A stretch of 64,000 nt of DNA, taken from contig CAMLLU010000023.1 of the NCBI GenBank assembly GCA_946480925.1, forward strand, positions 1 to 64,000. Direction: 5' to 3'. A model generated the notes under the pieces. That model did not search any database, was not told the origin of the DNA, and was given only the letters and a program-made list of their open reading frames with translations. The position numbers and the translations under genes were made by a program. Positions 1-8,415 of this stretch are shown here, piece by piece; within the stretch, counting starts at the first letter, position 1, and each line of letters opens with the position of its first letter. The stretch is from an uncultured Rivibacter sp. Its GTDB lineage: Bacteria > Pseudomonadota > Gammaproteobacteria > Burkholderiales > Burkholderiaceae.

Positions 1-128
1 CCGAGTCCCCCACCCTTGAAGGCTCAGCGCGGCGCAATGCCTGGCGGGTATTGGCTCGCATGGCCGAGCAGGAAGATGACGCCGCACGCGCCGCTCATTG
101 CTACCGTGCTGCTGCGCTGATTGATTGA
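1..128 (+). CDS. C-terminal end of a TPR-type protein, possibly HemY (partial)
   Basis: An open frame enters from the left edge and stops at 126-128. The 41 visible residues include a tract reading WRVLARMAEQEDDAARAAHC, a helix-turn-helix pattern typical of the last tetratricopeptide repeat of HemY-like proteins of Betaproteobacteria. HemY-like proteins are inner-membrane TPR proteins encoded near haem biosynthesis genes. Only the last repeat is visible, so the family assignment is tentative. The gene lies outside the island and marks the original chromosome next to tRNA-Arg. Confidence 0.4.
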   Translation, partial: ESPTLEGSARRNAWRVLARMAEQEDDAARAAHCYRAAALID

Positions 129-132
129 CCGT

Positions 133-160
133 TTGGCATCTTCAGAATTCGTGTTATAGT
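133..160 (+). promoter_or_regulatory. Predicted sigma-70 promoter of tRNA-Arg
   Basis: TTGGCA (133-138) and TATAGT (155-160) are separated by 16 bp and end 12 bp before the mature tRNA. This fits a vegetative promoter for the tRNA gene. It is a motif match only. Confidence 0.5.
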
Positions 161-172
161 TTCTGGCTCAAC

Positions 173-249
173 GCGGCTGTAGCTCAGTTGGATAGAGTAC
201 TTGGCTACGAACCAAGGGGTCGTGGGTTCGAATCCTGCCAGCCGCGCCA
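173..249 (+). tRNA. tRNA-Arg (anticodon ACG)
   Basis: The 77-nt sequence folds as a complete cloverleaf. The acceptor arm GCGGCTG pairs with the CAGCCGC preceding CCA, the anticodon stem CTTGG/CCAAG encloses CTACGAA with ACG at 207-209, the T-loop GGTTCGAATC is canonical, and CCA is encoded at 247-249. The ACG wobble adenosine would be deaminated by TadA to read CGN codons. The 3' half from 205 is duplicated at 15367, which makes this gene the integration site of the island. The gene stays intact because the element restores the 3' half at this junction. Confidence 0.97.
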
Positions 250-310
250 GAATTTCGGTTCTAGATCAACGGGTTAGATGCTTCGGCACCTAACCCGTTT
301 TTCTTTGCTG
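205..310. repeat. Left direct repeat (att site) of the genomic island
   Basis: From the anticodon loop through the tRNA 3' end, the tRNA terminator and TTCTTTGCTG, this stretch is repeated in the same orientation at 15367-15470 with only a handful of substitutions and two single-base deletions in the far copy. Tyrosine-recombinase islands typically integrate at a tRNA 3' half and leave such a duplication. The length (about 105 bp) is long for a core crossover site and includes the tRNA terminator. Confidence 0.88.
270..303 (+). terminator. Intrinsic terminator of tRNA-Arg
   Basis: The arms CGGGTTAGATGC and GCACCTAACCCG form a stem of about 12 bp with one mismatch and a TTCG loop, followed by a T-rich tract. 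The copy at the other island end (15430-15463) keeps the same hairpin with compensating or wobble changes. Confidence 0.8.
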
Positions 311-329
311 CGCGACTTTTGCGCGACTC
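309..329. repeat. Inner 21-bp repeat near the left island end
   Basis: A 21-bp sequence containing two copies of GCGCGACT separated by TTTT follows directly after the left att repeat. The identical 21 bp occur at 15254-15274, about 90 bp inside the right att repeat. Such internal copies could be arm-type integrase binding sites or the scar of an earlier att site. Confidence 0.6.
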
Positions 330-346
330 CCTGCGTACCTACCTTC

Positions 347-1454
347 TCAACCGTTGACCACCCGCAGCAGCGTGGTGCGGTCGCGCGTCTCGTTCACCTT
401 GTTGGCCACCTCCACCAGGCGCGCGATGGTGGCGGTGGCGTAGTGCTGCGGCATGCCGGCGATGGCGTGCCCCAGCAGCAGGGCGCGGTCTTCTTCTGCC
501 ACGCCGGCGTCCCGCAGCCGCTGGCCGAAGGTGTGACGCAGGTCGTGCACGCGGACGCGTTCGAGCCCGGCGGCCCGCCTGGCCTTCTGGAACCCGTTGT
601 TGTTCATCGTGTCGATCGGCCGGTACGGCATGGCCGGCTCCTCGTCGATGTTCTTCACGCGTTCCCGATGCCAGACGAACACGAACTCGTCGTGCTGCCC
701 GCGGCACTCTTCGACGACCCGCCACGCGACATCGTTCAGTATCAGGACGTGAGGCCGTCCCGACTTGAAGTCCGCCGCAGGGATGACGAAGACACTGCGT
801 TTCAACTCCGGCACCTTGCGCTCCCAGGCCCACCGCAGCTTGCACACGTTCTCGTCGCGCGCGCCGCAGTTGACCGCGAAGAGCACCATGCGCTGCAGGT
901 GCGCTGGCAGGTGCTTCAACAACTCTGCCTGCTCCGACCAGGTGATCGGATAGGGCAGCCTTCTCTGCGCTCGTTCGTCGAGCATCTCGATCAACGGCGG
1001 CGTCGACAGCCATGGCTTGCCGTCGGACCGCCAGACGCGCGCCGCGCGGTTGAGCACCGTGCGGACGACCTCCAAGCTGTGGTTGATCGTGGACGCCTTC
1101 ACGCCGTCGGCCACGCGCTGCTTCTTGAAGCCCTCCAGGGCGTCGTTGCAGACGTCCCGAAGCGGCATCCTGCTGATGTGCGGCAGCAGCAGGTTCACGT
1201 GGCCGGCGACGAGATCCAGCGTCCGGATCTCTCGCTGCTTGCACTCCGTCAGCTGCGAACAGTTGCTCATCGCCCTTTCGAAGTTCGTCTTCGCGTCTGG
1301 CATCGATTTCGGCCTGCCGCGCCCTGAGCCATGTCTCGGCTTCGTCCTGGCTGACGCGTCCGAGGCGGGCAAAGATGCGTTCGCCTTTGTATTCCTTGTT
1401 GACCGTTCGCTTGGCTGAGCGATCGCAGAGGATGCCTGGTGTCCGAGTTCGCAT
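347..1454 (-). pseudogene. Site-specific tyrosine recombinase (integrase 1), frameshifted
   Basis: Reading starts at an ATG at 1454 with an arm/core-binding region (YKGERIFARLG, then DEAETWLRARQAEID), typical of tRNA-targeting integrases. After LRKGDEQLFA, near 1255-1270, homology continues only in another frame (TECKQREIRTLDLVAG) and runs to the stop at 347. The catalytic part is well preserved: the first Arg in NCGARDEN, HDLRHTFGQR (HxxR) and LLGHAIAG with Tyr in QHYATA. The shifted frame happens to be that of the upstream AlpA-like gene, so the two appear fused as a 439-aa frame. A single-base indel, real or from sequencing, explains this; programmed frameshifting is possible but unsupported. 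Confidence 0.78.
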
Positions 1455-1666
1455 GGAACTGCTCCTTTCGTCGTGTTGCGACTCGGGCGCCCTCGCGCGC
1501 GAATATACGCGTCGGCCCAGGCATCGAGCTCGATGCGGTCGAAGGCGATGCCCCGGCTGCCGATCGGGACCTCGATGAGCGACGGCCGGATCTCGGCGTC
1601 GAAGCGGTTGCGATCGACGCCCAGGTAGGCCGGTGCATCCTTGTGGCGGATCAGGCGGGGCAGCAT
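347..1666 (-). CDS. AlpA-like DNA-binding domain reading into the integrase 1 frame
   Basis: The first 60 or so residues from the ATG at 1666 (LIRHKDAPAYLGVDRNRF, then GIAFDRIELDAWADAY) match the small AlpA/MerR-fold helix-turn-helix proteins often encoded just upstream of this integrase type, where they act as excisionase-like or regulatory factors. No stop follows in this frame. It passes through a low-complexity stretch overlapping the integrase N-terminus and then joins the integrase catalytic domain, giving 439 codons. I think two genes are present (AlpA-like, then integrase from 1454), merged by the indel near 1260. The start overlaps the end of integrase 2 by 16 bp, which suggests one transcript. 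Confidence 0.5.
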   Translation of the reverse strand: MLPRLIRHKDAPAYLGVDRNRFDAEIRPSLIEVPIGSRGIAFDRIELDAWADAYIRARGRPSRNTTKGAVPCELGHQASSAIAQPSERSTRNTKANASLPASDASARTKPRHGSGRGRPKSMPDAKTNFERAMSNCSQLTECKQREIRTLDLVAGHVNLLLPHISRMPLRDVCNDALEGFKKQRVADGVKASTINHSLEVVRTVLNRAARVWRSDGKPWLSTPPLIEMLDERAQRRLPYPITWSEQAELLKHLPAHLQRMVLFAVNCGARDENVCKLRWAWERKVPELKRSVFVIPAADFKSGRPHVLILNDVAWRVVEECRGQHDEFVFVWHRERVKNIDEEPAMPYRPIDTMNNNGFQKARRAAGLERVRVHDLRHTFGQRLRDAGVAEEDRALLLGHAIAGMPQHYATATIARLVEVANKVNETRDRTTLLRVVNG

Positions 1667-2792
1667 GACGCTTCGCCTTCGTCGTCTTCGCGGCCCTGGT
1701 CGTCGGCCTTCTTGCCGGCGAGCACGCTGCTGCGAGAGCCGATGTAGAAGAGTGACGCGCGATTGCGCGCGTGACCCAACAAGCGAGCGACGCGATAGCC
1801 GGCGTCGGCCATCACCTCCGGCGGCACGTCGCCACCGCGAACCGGCGAGGGCACGCCCGCGTGTTCTTCGAAGTGGTCGTTTGCAAGCTGGTGACGCAGG
1901 CCATGCGCCACGACGCCCAGGTCTTTCTTGCTGATGCCGTGCCGCCGGATCACGTAGTAGAAGCGGGCCTGGTTCTGCTTCGCGGTCTTGTCAGGCCGCC
2001 CTACGTAGCCGCCGGAAGGCACCAGGAGTCTCAGCCGCGCTAGCAATTGTCTCTGTGCGTCCGTCGTCCGGGCACATCGCGAGCCCGCCCACCCTTCGTG
2101 CCGTGCTCGAAGCGGACGAAGGTCCTGCACTCAGGGTGTGCCGCGGCGTCGGCGGGATTGGCTTGTTCCCGCGTCCGTTCAGCATCATGCGGCCGGAAGT
2201 GCCGCGCCTCTTTCGGACGCAGGCCGAACCGATGGCACAGCTCCAGTTGCAGCGCCACCCACATGTCCGTCTGCGCCACCTTCTCGATCAAGGCGTCGAT
2301 GTCGATGCCCTTTTCGGTCCAACTCTTGTCGGTGGTTGCGACCTGGTGGCGATGGGCATGCGGCGAGTCCGGACCTACGTAGAACGCGGGCTCGCGCACC
2401 ATGCCTGCCTTCCCGAGCCACTCGGCGAAGGTACGGAGGAAGCTGAGGTAGTTGTGGATCGTGGCGGTCGACAGGCCGCGCTTAACCCAGCGCTCGACCA
2501 TCACTTCGACATGCCGTCCGCGTAGCTGCCGCGGCTCGACCTTGAATCGCGTCTCGCGGCGCAGCTCAACGAAGAAGCTGAAGTAAAAGCGGCTGCGATC
2601 CGCCATGGTCTTGCGCGATACACCCTTGTCCTTCGTACTGTGCTTTGCGTTGTGCAGCTTCAACAGCGCGCTAAGCACGGCCTTCCAGTTGGGCGTGCCG
2701 TATGGCAGCGACGACAAGACGTCGTCGGGGGTGGAGGGCAGGCGCCTCCCGAGCTGGTTGGTGGCATGTTCTCGCTTGACTCTCATCGGCAT
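1651..2792 (-). pseudogene. Integrase-domain recombinase (integrase 2), frameshifted
   Basis: From the ATG at 2792 (GGAG spaced 7 nt upstream) the product has a SAM-like N-terminal domain and the first catalytic region (LCHRFGLRPKEARHFRPHDA), then TKGGRARDVP. After that the frame degenerates near 2060-2075 and the family sequence resumes in another frame (LRLLVPSGGYVGRPD, GVVAHGLRHQ, then RLLGHARNRAS and FYIG) to the stop at 1651. The catalytic Arg, HxxR and final His/Tyr are all present across the two frames. It belongs to the 'integrase domain-containing' recombinases found beside other integrases in islands. One base lost or gained would restore it. Confidence 0.72.
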
Positions 2793-3918
2793 ACAAGTTC
2801 TCCGTGTCGTTGCGGTAGCCGCTTGAGTCAGGGCGGCCGGTTGGTGGCGCAGGTGGCGGCCACGTCATGCGCCGTGGGACGTGGTTGGCGGAGGTCGACG
2901 TTCACGCAGCGACTGACCTCCAGCGTCGCTGCGTGCTTCCTGTTGACGGCCGGCATGGGCCGTCTCGCGGTCGTAAAAAATCAATCCCCTGGGTCCATGC
3001 GGCGTGTTTCCGCGTTGCATGGCCTGGCGCACCTCGGGAGTGCACCGCGCGACCTCTTCGGATCGCGCTTGATGGATGGGGGGCGAATCTGGAAGCCCGC
3101 TGCCGCCGCCGGAAGCCCTCCCTGCGAACGGGAGGAGCGGGGGTCACGTCTTCGGTCAATGCAAGGCGCGCTCGATTACGAGCGCGCCTCGCGCGACGGC
3201 CTCAGGGGCGATCGACGTGACGCAGGAGGTGTTTCAGAGGGCCGGTCTTTAGGACGCGGCGGGACGCTTTTCGTCTTTTGACGAAGTGCTGAGCAAGGCG
3301 CCGATCGAGTCGACGGTGCTCTTCACCGTTCACTGATGAACGGCTGGCCCCGAGGGGCGAGGATGACAGTACGGGTCACGACCGCTAACGCCGGCTCATG
3401 GTTGCCGGGGCCCCAGCCTGCGAGGATTCGAGATCCGGCGGCAGGCTCGCACGACTCGAAGCGAAGTTGACCGCGGCTTGAGTGGTCTCGTCAAGAGGGG
3501 GCGTGTCTGTGTCGCATGTTCACTCCGCCGCTTTGGGCGATATGTGCTGCGACAGAAACAAAAAAGGTTGGTTGCCCAAGTGGCGGCGGTGGGTTGCGTC
3601 GACGACATCGTCGACCTTCGACGCGATCGTTCCGAACGACAAGGGCAGATCTTGCGCGCTCCAATTTCTGCGCTAGCAGGTAATAGCGCGTCGCCACTGC
3701 CCGATCAGCGAGACGCCCGTCGCAGTTGACAGGCCTTCTCGATGCCTCCAGTTTTTCGGAGGCCGACCAGCAGTTGGAGAAGAGACCCTTGGGAGGACCG
3801 AGTGCCTCTATCGGGTGTGCAGACTGGCGTCGAAAGGGCCTCGTAGGAGGACCGTAGGGGGACCTTACGAGGCCGTCAAGGGGCAGCCTGAGGGTATCGC
3901 AGCCAACGGGTTGCCGAG
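2793..3918. other. 1.1 kb without a supported gene
   Basis: Open frames here are short, rich in Arg/Ala and show no motif I recognise. Two places (about 2830 and 3560) give a similar short translation, RLVAQVAA, which may be traces of one decayed repeated sequence. A perfect 10-bp hairpin lies at 3165-3188. The stretch separates the recombinases from the toxin-antitoxin pair and is probably decayed or regulatory DNA. Confidence 0.4.
3165..3188. repeat. Perfect 10-bp inverted repeat
   Basis: GGCGCGCTCG at 3165-3174 and its exact complement at 3179-3188 enclose ATTA. No T-run follows on either strand, so this is a hairpin or a protein-binding site rather than a clear terminator. Confidence 0.5.
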
Positions 3919-4962
3919 TCAGCCCACTCCGTTGATCGTCGCTTCCACCTGTTCGATGGTGGCAAGAACCTCGTCGAGTGACGGCACCGTTTCGAAGACC
4001 ATCCCGGCCATCGCTGCATAGTCGGCGCGAAGTGCTTCGCGCATTGGCGCGGGCGGCATCAACGTGAAGCTTCCGCGCGTGGCCTGAGCAAGACCGAGGT
4101 CCGGGCTGCCGAAGAAGAGCCGGGCATGCGTCGCGCAGTCTTGCGCGAGCGCGTGGTTCTGAAGCCATGCAACAGCGGAAGGGCCTCGCATCATCTGGTG
4201 AAGGTCGTAGTAGTGACGCGAGACGCGCTGTCCGCCATGACGCAGCAGATTGCGCCGTTCGTACCACTGGCGCAGCCCATGCAGGATGACGATCTTGTCC
4301 CAGAACGTTCGCTCGGCCGCGACCGGCACGACGTTGCCTATACGCAGGTCAAGATGGGGAAGATCGCCTGCGATGTACGGCGTGACGGACGTGGCCTCGT
4401 GCGGGTCGAGCGCCGACCGCGCACCGGCCTCGATCTTCACGGCGGCGCGGATGTAGTCGTTCGTTCGCGCCGTCGCCGCCGGATACCAGAGCAGCAGCGT
4501 CTGGCCGTCTGCGTCATCGGGATCGACTTGTAGGGGCATGCGGCCTTGCGTGGCTTCTGCAGCACTTTGCGAGAGCTGCGCTGCCAGCGGGCCGGTGATG
4601 AAGGCCTGGCAGGCGTCGCGGATCGCCTCTAACCGCTTGCGCAGCTGCTTGCCGCTGAGCTTCTCCAGCTCGGCGGCTTCAACGGCCTGGCCGATGTCCT
4701 CGCGGAACACCGTGATGTCGATGTCTTCCGAGAAGCGCGGGATCAGGCCGAAGGCCTTCGAGAGCGAGGTTCCGCCCTTGAACAGCAGGCGCGGGTTCCC
4801 GGCATCGAGGCCGTTGAAGAGCGCGTCGAGGGTCCAGCACACCCAGAAGTCCTTCTCGACGTTCTGGATGGCCGTGCCGAGGCGGGCAGCGGCCTCGGCG
4901 AACAGCGCGCCTCGGTCGGCATCGCTTGCCGTGATGATCTGTTCGTAGGCCGCGTTCATCAT
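3919..4962 (-). CDS. AbiEii/AbiGii-type nucleotidyltransferase toxin
   Basis: The 347-aa product has the nucleotidyltransferase signature of AbiEii toxins: LLFKGGTSLSKAF (about residues 59-71) followed by RFSEDIDITVF with the paired acidic residues near residue 80. A WDKIVILHGL and YYDLHQM region in the C-terminal half is also characteristic. AbiEii proteins are the toxin half of type IV toxin-antitoxin/abortive infection systems and block growth through a nucleotidyltransferase activity. I chose the ATG at 4962 because it lies 5 bp after the stop of the antitoxin gene; the frame is open further upstream only inside that gene. The two genes are clearly co-transcribed. Confidence 0.87.
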   Translation of the reverse strand: MMNAAYEQIITASDADRGALFAEAAARLGTAIQNVEKDFWVCWTLDALFNGLDAGNPRLLFKGGTSLSKAFGLIPRFSEDIDITVFREDIGQAVEAAELEKLSGKQLRKRLEAIRDACQAFITGPLAAQLSQSAAEATQGRMPLQVDPDDADGQTLLLWYPAATARTNDYIRAAVKIEAGARSALDPHEATSVTPYIAGDLPHLDLRIGNVVPVAAERTFWDKIVILHGLRQWYERRNLLRHGGQRVSRHYYDLHQMMRGPSAVAWLQNHALAQDCATHARLFFGSPDLGLAQATRGSFTLMPPAPMREALRADYAAMAGMVFETVPSLDEVLATIEQVEATINGVG

Positions 4963-4967
4963 GTCGC

Positions 4968-5639
4968 TTACCCTTTTCCTGGCGCGTGTGTGGCAACACC
5001 GGCGTCGAAGCCGGGGACCGTGCGCAGGTAGGCCTGCATCCATGCGGGCAGGGTGTGGAAGCCCTGCGCCAGATCGTTGCGGATGGCGTCGCCATGCTGC
5101 TTGTCGTGCAGGATGCGGCTGAGCTTCTTGCGGATGACCGCATCGTCCGAGGGCAGTGTGTCCTTGAGCCAGTGCAGGGCTTGCACGACGCGCATCGCCG
5201 GGCGGTCAGCCCAGTACAAGCGGCTAGGCGCAGCCAGCTTGAAGTCGATGGTCAACTGACCCAGCTTGATCGAGCGGCGGCGGGTGTCGGTGTGAATGAC
5301 GACGTGTGCAGGGACGGCATCGGTCAGCCCCAGATCGTTCGCGGCGGTCATGCCATCGACCAGCATCCGGGCCTGGTCGCGCCGTGCCAGCGCGTCGATC
5401 ACGGCGCGGTAGTCCGGCATGCTCGGACGTTTGGTCAGGCTGTTGACGGCAGGAAGGTCGTACAGGCCGCGATCGATGCGGCGCAGCGTGCCATGGGCAA
5501 CCATGCGCTGCAGCGTCTTGTCGATGGCATCGCGGCTGCCAAACTGCGCGAAGTCAGCCGCGCTCCAGACGCGTCCGGGACCTGCGGCGGTGATCGTTGA
5601 GGCAATCTGGTCGCTCGTGGTGCTGGTCACCATCATCAC
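4968..5639 (-). CDS. AbiEi-type antitoxin and transcriptional regulator (DUF6088-like)
   Basis: The 223-aa protein begins with a winged-helix region (VWSAADFAQFGSRDAIDKTL, then GTLRRIDRGLYDLP) typical of AbiEi antitoxins, followed by the domain that neutralises the toxin. AbiEi proteins repress their own promoter by binding inverted repeats, and two near-identical 30-bp palindromes lie immediately upstream (5643-5672 and 5700-5729). The start is one of three consecutive ATGs (5639, 5636, 5633). The first palindrome ends only 3 bp before the first ATG, so no room remains for a normal ribosome site and a leaderless or very short leader transcript is possible. Confidence 0.87.
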   Translation of the reverse strand: MMMVTSTTSDQIASTITAAGPGRVWSAADFAQFGSRDAIDKTLQRMVAHGTLRRIDRGLYDLPAVNSLTKRPSMPDYRAVIDALARRDQARMLVDGMTAANDLGLTDAVPAHVVIHTDTRRRSIKLGQLTIDFKLAAPSRLYWADRPAMRVVQALHWLKDTLPSDDAVIRKKLSRILHDKQHGDAIRNDLAQGFHTLPAWMQAYLRTVPGFDAGVATHAPGKG

Positions 5640-5642
5640 TCA

Positions 5643-5672
5643 TGTCCGAAAAATGTCTACAAATTTCGGACA
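5643..5672. promoter_or_regulatory. AbiEi operator 1 (30-bp palindrome)
   Basis: TGTCCGAA at the left and TTCGGACA at the right flank an AT-rich centre with GTCTAC, giving a near-perfect palindrome. It sits directly in front of the antitoxin start codon and shares its sequence with operator 2, as expected for autorepression by AbiEi. Confidence 0.75.
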
Positions 5673-5699
5673 GAAATCAAGAGGTAATGCAAGCCCACC

Positions 5700-5729
5700 T
5701 GTCCGAAATTTGTAGACAAATTTCGGACA
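5700..5729. promoter_or_regulatory. AbiEi operator 2 (30-bp palindrome)
   Basis: The arms TGTCCGAAATTT and AAATTTCGGACA are perfect complements around GTAGAC. Twenty-seven bp separate it from operator 1, so the two sites would bracket the minus-strand promoter of the toxin-antitoxin operon. Centre-to-centre distance is 57 bp. Confidence 0.75.
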
Positions 5730-6317
5730 GTGTCGAATTCAGGGCGTGCCGCGGATGACCGGAAACGCTGCGTCCTTGTTTGTCGAGCGGAACCCGCCGA
5801 CGGTCGCTTGAAGACCGTGCCAAGACATCGATGTATTCGGGCGCAGTGGGCATCGCAACCTTAGTTGTCGCTGTTACGGCATGACCAGATGCGTCTAAGT
5901 GTGACACGAAGGCGGCAACGATGAGGGACGATCGAATGGAGAGTCAAGCGCCGTCTCCTATGCATTGCCGTTCAAGGCACGCCTAAAAAACTCCATCCTG
6001 CCGGGCTGCACCAAGGGTCCCTCCAGCAGGACGCTGCCGATCACCGACAGTCGGATTTCGCGCTCGGCGGCGCTTGGCGCTGACTGCTACGCCACAGGTG
6101 CCGCAAGCACCGGGGTGTTTATGCGACTGCGCGTAGCCGCCACCGCGGCCGCACGTCGGAAGACCGCCGGAGGTCGCCAAGAGGCGTTGCGTCGGTGACG
6201 TGGAACGACGTCCTGCTGTCCGAGCCTCGACGCACATCACTCCTAGAGAGAGACCGGGGGGGCCCAAGACGCAGCTTGCGATTCGCGCCTTATGACTGAT
6301 AAAGGACGTTATCAATC
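5730..6317. other. 590 bp without a supported intact gene
   Basis: Nothing here has both a start and a family match. On the minus strand a 40-codon tail ending at 5958-5960 reads EIRLSVIGSVLLEGPLVQPG, which looks protein-like but is blocked upstream by a stop, so it may be the end of a decayed gene. The remainder shows no motif. Confidence 0.35.
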
Positions 6318-6526
6318 ATGACCTTCGCGCCTCGACATGTTTCGACCTCGCCCGCTCCGACACTCTCGTCCCAGCTCTGCCGTCGCTCTACACGCCTGAC
6401 GCTGACGCCCGGCGGCGCACCGTTGAGTTCTTTACCGCGCACATCCGGAACGCGAACCCCCGCAAGGCGTACGCCCAAGCCGGCGCGGACTTCTCGCGCT
6501 GGTGCGGCCGGCACAGCATCCCGGAC

Positions 6527-7288
6527 GTGCGTTCGGTCGAACCTGTGCACGTCGCCGCCTACATCGAGCAGTTGAGCCTGGCTCCGCAGACGGTGAAGCA
6601 GCGGCTGGCCGCACTGCGCGCGCTTTTCGATTGGCTCGTGGTTGGCCAGGTGTTGCCGGTCAACCCCGCCGCATCGGTGCGCGGGCCGAGACATTCGGTC
6701 AAGGTCGGCAAGACGCCGGTGCTGTCGGCGCAGGAGGTGCGCGATCTCATCGCCGCGATCGAAACCGACACCATCATCGGCCTGCGCGACCGCGCGATCA
6801 TCGGGGTGATGGTCTACACGTTCGCTCGCGTCGGTGCGGTGACGCGCATGCAGCTGGAGGACGTGTACGTGCAGCGGCGGCGCCTGTGGGTCCGCCTGCA
6901 CGAGAAGGGCGGCAAGCTCCACGACATGCCTTGCCATCACAACCTGGAGGACTGGCTCCACGAGTACATCGAGGGCGCCGGCTTGAACAACGCGAACAGC
7001 GTCCTGTTCCGTTCGGCGAGGGGTCCGACCGCCGCACTGTCGGATCGCCCCATGTCGCAGGCGGACGTGTACCGGATGATCGGGCGTCGCGCGGAGGCGG
7101 CCGGCATCGCAACACGCATCGGCTGCCACAGCTTCCGAGCGACGGGCATCACCGAGTACCTTCGCAACGGCGGCAAGCTGGAGATCGCGCAGCAGATGGC
7201 CAACCACGAGTCGTCCCGGACGACGGGGCTGTATGACCGGCGCGGCGATCAGATCAAGCTGGACGAAGTCGAGCGCATTGCCATCTGA
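6527..7288 (+). CDS. Tyrosine recombinase/integrase (integrase 3), start unresolved
   Basis: The 253 residues from the first in-frame ATG contain the end of the SAM-like core-binding domain and the whole catalytic domain: the Arg in YTFARVGAVTRM, HSFRATGITEY (HxxR), then MANHESSRTTGLYDRR with the last His and the nucleophilic Tyr. Family sequence continues upstream in the same frame to about 6320 (LPSLYTPDADARRRTVEFF), but there is no ATG/GTG/TTG there. An ATG at 6318 is one base out of frame, so a single-base indel near 6318-6340 probably displaced the true start. The full protein would be about 323 aa. It resembles integrases of plasmids and integrative elements. Confidence 0.75.
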   Translation: MRSVEPVHVAAYIEQLSLAPQTVKQRLAALRALFDWLVVGQVLPVNPAASVRGPRHSVKVGKTPVLSAQEVRDLIAAIETDTIIGLRDRAIIGVMVYTFARVGAVTRMQLEDVYVQRRRLWVRLHEKGGKLHDMPCHHNLEDWLHEYIEGAGLNNANSVLFRSARGPTAALSDRPMSQADVYRMIGRRAEAAGIATRIGCHSFRATGITEYLRNGGKLEIAQQMANHESSRTTGLYDRRGDQIKLDEVERIAI

Positions 7289-7351
7289 CCGCCCTTGACG
7301 GCGGCGGTTCGTCTCGCATGGTGCGGAGTGACGCTGTCACTTCCAACCACC

Positions 7352-7864
7352 ATGCAAGATTCCGATGTGTTCACTGGCCGGGTCGTGGAGATCCGCCGCT
7401 TCGTCGTGCCGCTTGAGCCCTACGCACCTACCGACAACCGCGAGCGATGGGACCTGTGGGTCATGGGCACGGATGGTCCCGAGCGGCAGTTCATCATCAC
7501 GAGCCGCGCGATGCCGGCGCGCCGGGGACATCTTGTCGCCCTCGCGATGGATGGCGGCACGCCGGTGGGCATCGTGAACCTCACGACGGGTGGTCGCCTC
7601 AACTTCGCTCGATCAAGCCCGGCCGCGCTGCTCCAAGCATGGGATGTCATCGTGCCCGTCTTTATCTTGTTCGTGTCCCTGTTCGTTGCCGCGGTGAAAG
7701 ATGCAGCCGGCGTGTTCCTGCTGTTTGCAGTGCCGCTGGCCGTCATCTACATGCCGCTCTTGATGTTGGCCCGAGGGCTCACGAACGCTGCCACCAGCAC
7801 GCGCGCCGAAGGTATCCTCGATCGGATCGAACGGGAACTCGGCAGACCGTCCGGCCCTCGTTGA
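7352..7864 (+). CDS. Hypothetical two-pass membrane protein
   Basis: From the ATG at 7352 (an in-frame start at 7295 is also possible) the 170-aa product has a soluble N-terminal region rich in beta-type sequence (FTGRVVEIRRFVVPLE), then two hydrophobic segments at about residues 92-112 and 115-137, and a charged tail. No family is recognised. It lies just after integrase 3 and 24 bp before the small gene pair A-B, so it may be transcribed with them. Confidence 0.55.
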   Translation: MQDSDVFTGRVVEIRRFVVPLEPYAPTDNRERWDLWVMGTDGPERQFIITSRAMPARRGHLVALAMDGGTPVGIVNLTTGGRLNFARSSPAALLQAWDVIVPVFILFVSLFVAAVKDAAGVFLLFAVPLAVIYMPLLMLARGLTNAATSTRAEGILDRIERELGRPSGPR

Positions 7865-7888
7865 CCACTTCGCTGGTCGGAGTGCTCC

Positions 7889-8146
7889 ATGCTGCGCGGA
7901 GATTCGACGTTGCGCCTGACCCGCCGCGAACTCGCTCGCTGGGCGAAGATCACCGGCTTTACCCCGAGCGATGTTCGCTGCGAAGCAGACCTCACACAAT
8001 TCGCTTCGCGCTGCAAGCAGCACTTCTGGGGAACCAGCGAGGACACTCGCTTCCTGCACTTCCTGATCGACGAGGAACTACGGCGCAACCTCACCGATGT
8101 CCCGACCGACACTATGGACGCCCCGGCGCGAGCAACCAAGAAATGA
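7889..8146 (+). CDS. Small hypothetical protein A (first copy)
   Basis: The 85-aa protein begins TLRLTRRELARWAKITGFTP, a helix-rich start that could bind DNA, and ends with FLHFLIDEELRRNLTD. The stop overlaps the next start in an ATGA junction, so A and B are translationally coupled. The last 22 codons of a second copy survive at 12000-12065, just upstream of the primase-helicase gene. I do not recognise the family. Confidence 0.6.
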   Translation: MLRGDSTLRLTRRELARWAKITGFTPSDVRCEADLTQFASRCKQHFWGTSEDTRFLHFLIDEELRRNLTDVPTDTMDAPARATKK

Positions 8147-8406
8147 CCGACCAAGACAAGCCTGCCCAGCTGACCGTCGTGCCGGGCGACCGCGCCGCGC
8201 TCGAACGCGAGCTGCTGTGGAACATTGCGCTGGACGGCGATCCCGCGCGCAGGGAGCAGCTCAGCCGAATGCTCACGCCGGCCGCGAACGCCAAGCTAGC
8301 GATCGCGGCGGCGCACGGCCAGAGCCAAGAACGCACAACCGAATCAGCTGCACCGCGCCGCTTCTCCCTCATCGCTCCCGACGAGGCGCTGGACCAGGCT
8401 TGTTGA
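8143..8406 (+). CDS. Small hypothetical protein B (first copy)
   Basis: The 87-aa protein starts in the ATGA overlap with gene A. Its first half (QLTVVPGDRAALERELLWNI) is almost identical, including at DNA level, to the 67-aa gene at 14994-15197; the C-terminal ends differ. It looks like a small acidic accessory protein of this island type. Function unknown. It converges on the 2OG oxygenase gene, whose stop is 10 bp away. Confidence 0.6.
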   Translation: MTDQDKPAQLTVVPGDRAALERELLWNIALDGDPARREQLSRMLTPAANAKLAIAAAHGQSQERTTESAAPRRFSLIAPDEALDQAC

Positions 8407-8415
8407 TGACCAAGA

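Noticed and set aside
278..1327. 349-codon open frame on the plus strand opposite integrase 1
   Set aside because: Its translation has no motif and is the complement of a conserved recombinase; high GC creates such long antisense frames.
2640..3281. 213-codon plus-strand frame after integrase 2
   Set aside because: Arg/Gly-rich translation with no motif, partly antisense to integrase 2; not supported as a gene.
3491..4267. 258-codon minus-strand frame overlapping abiEii
   Set aside because: It overlaps the toxin gene in another frame and has no recognisable domain or ribosome site.
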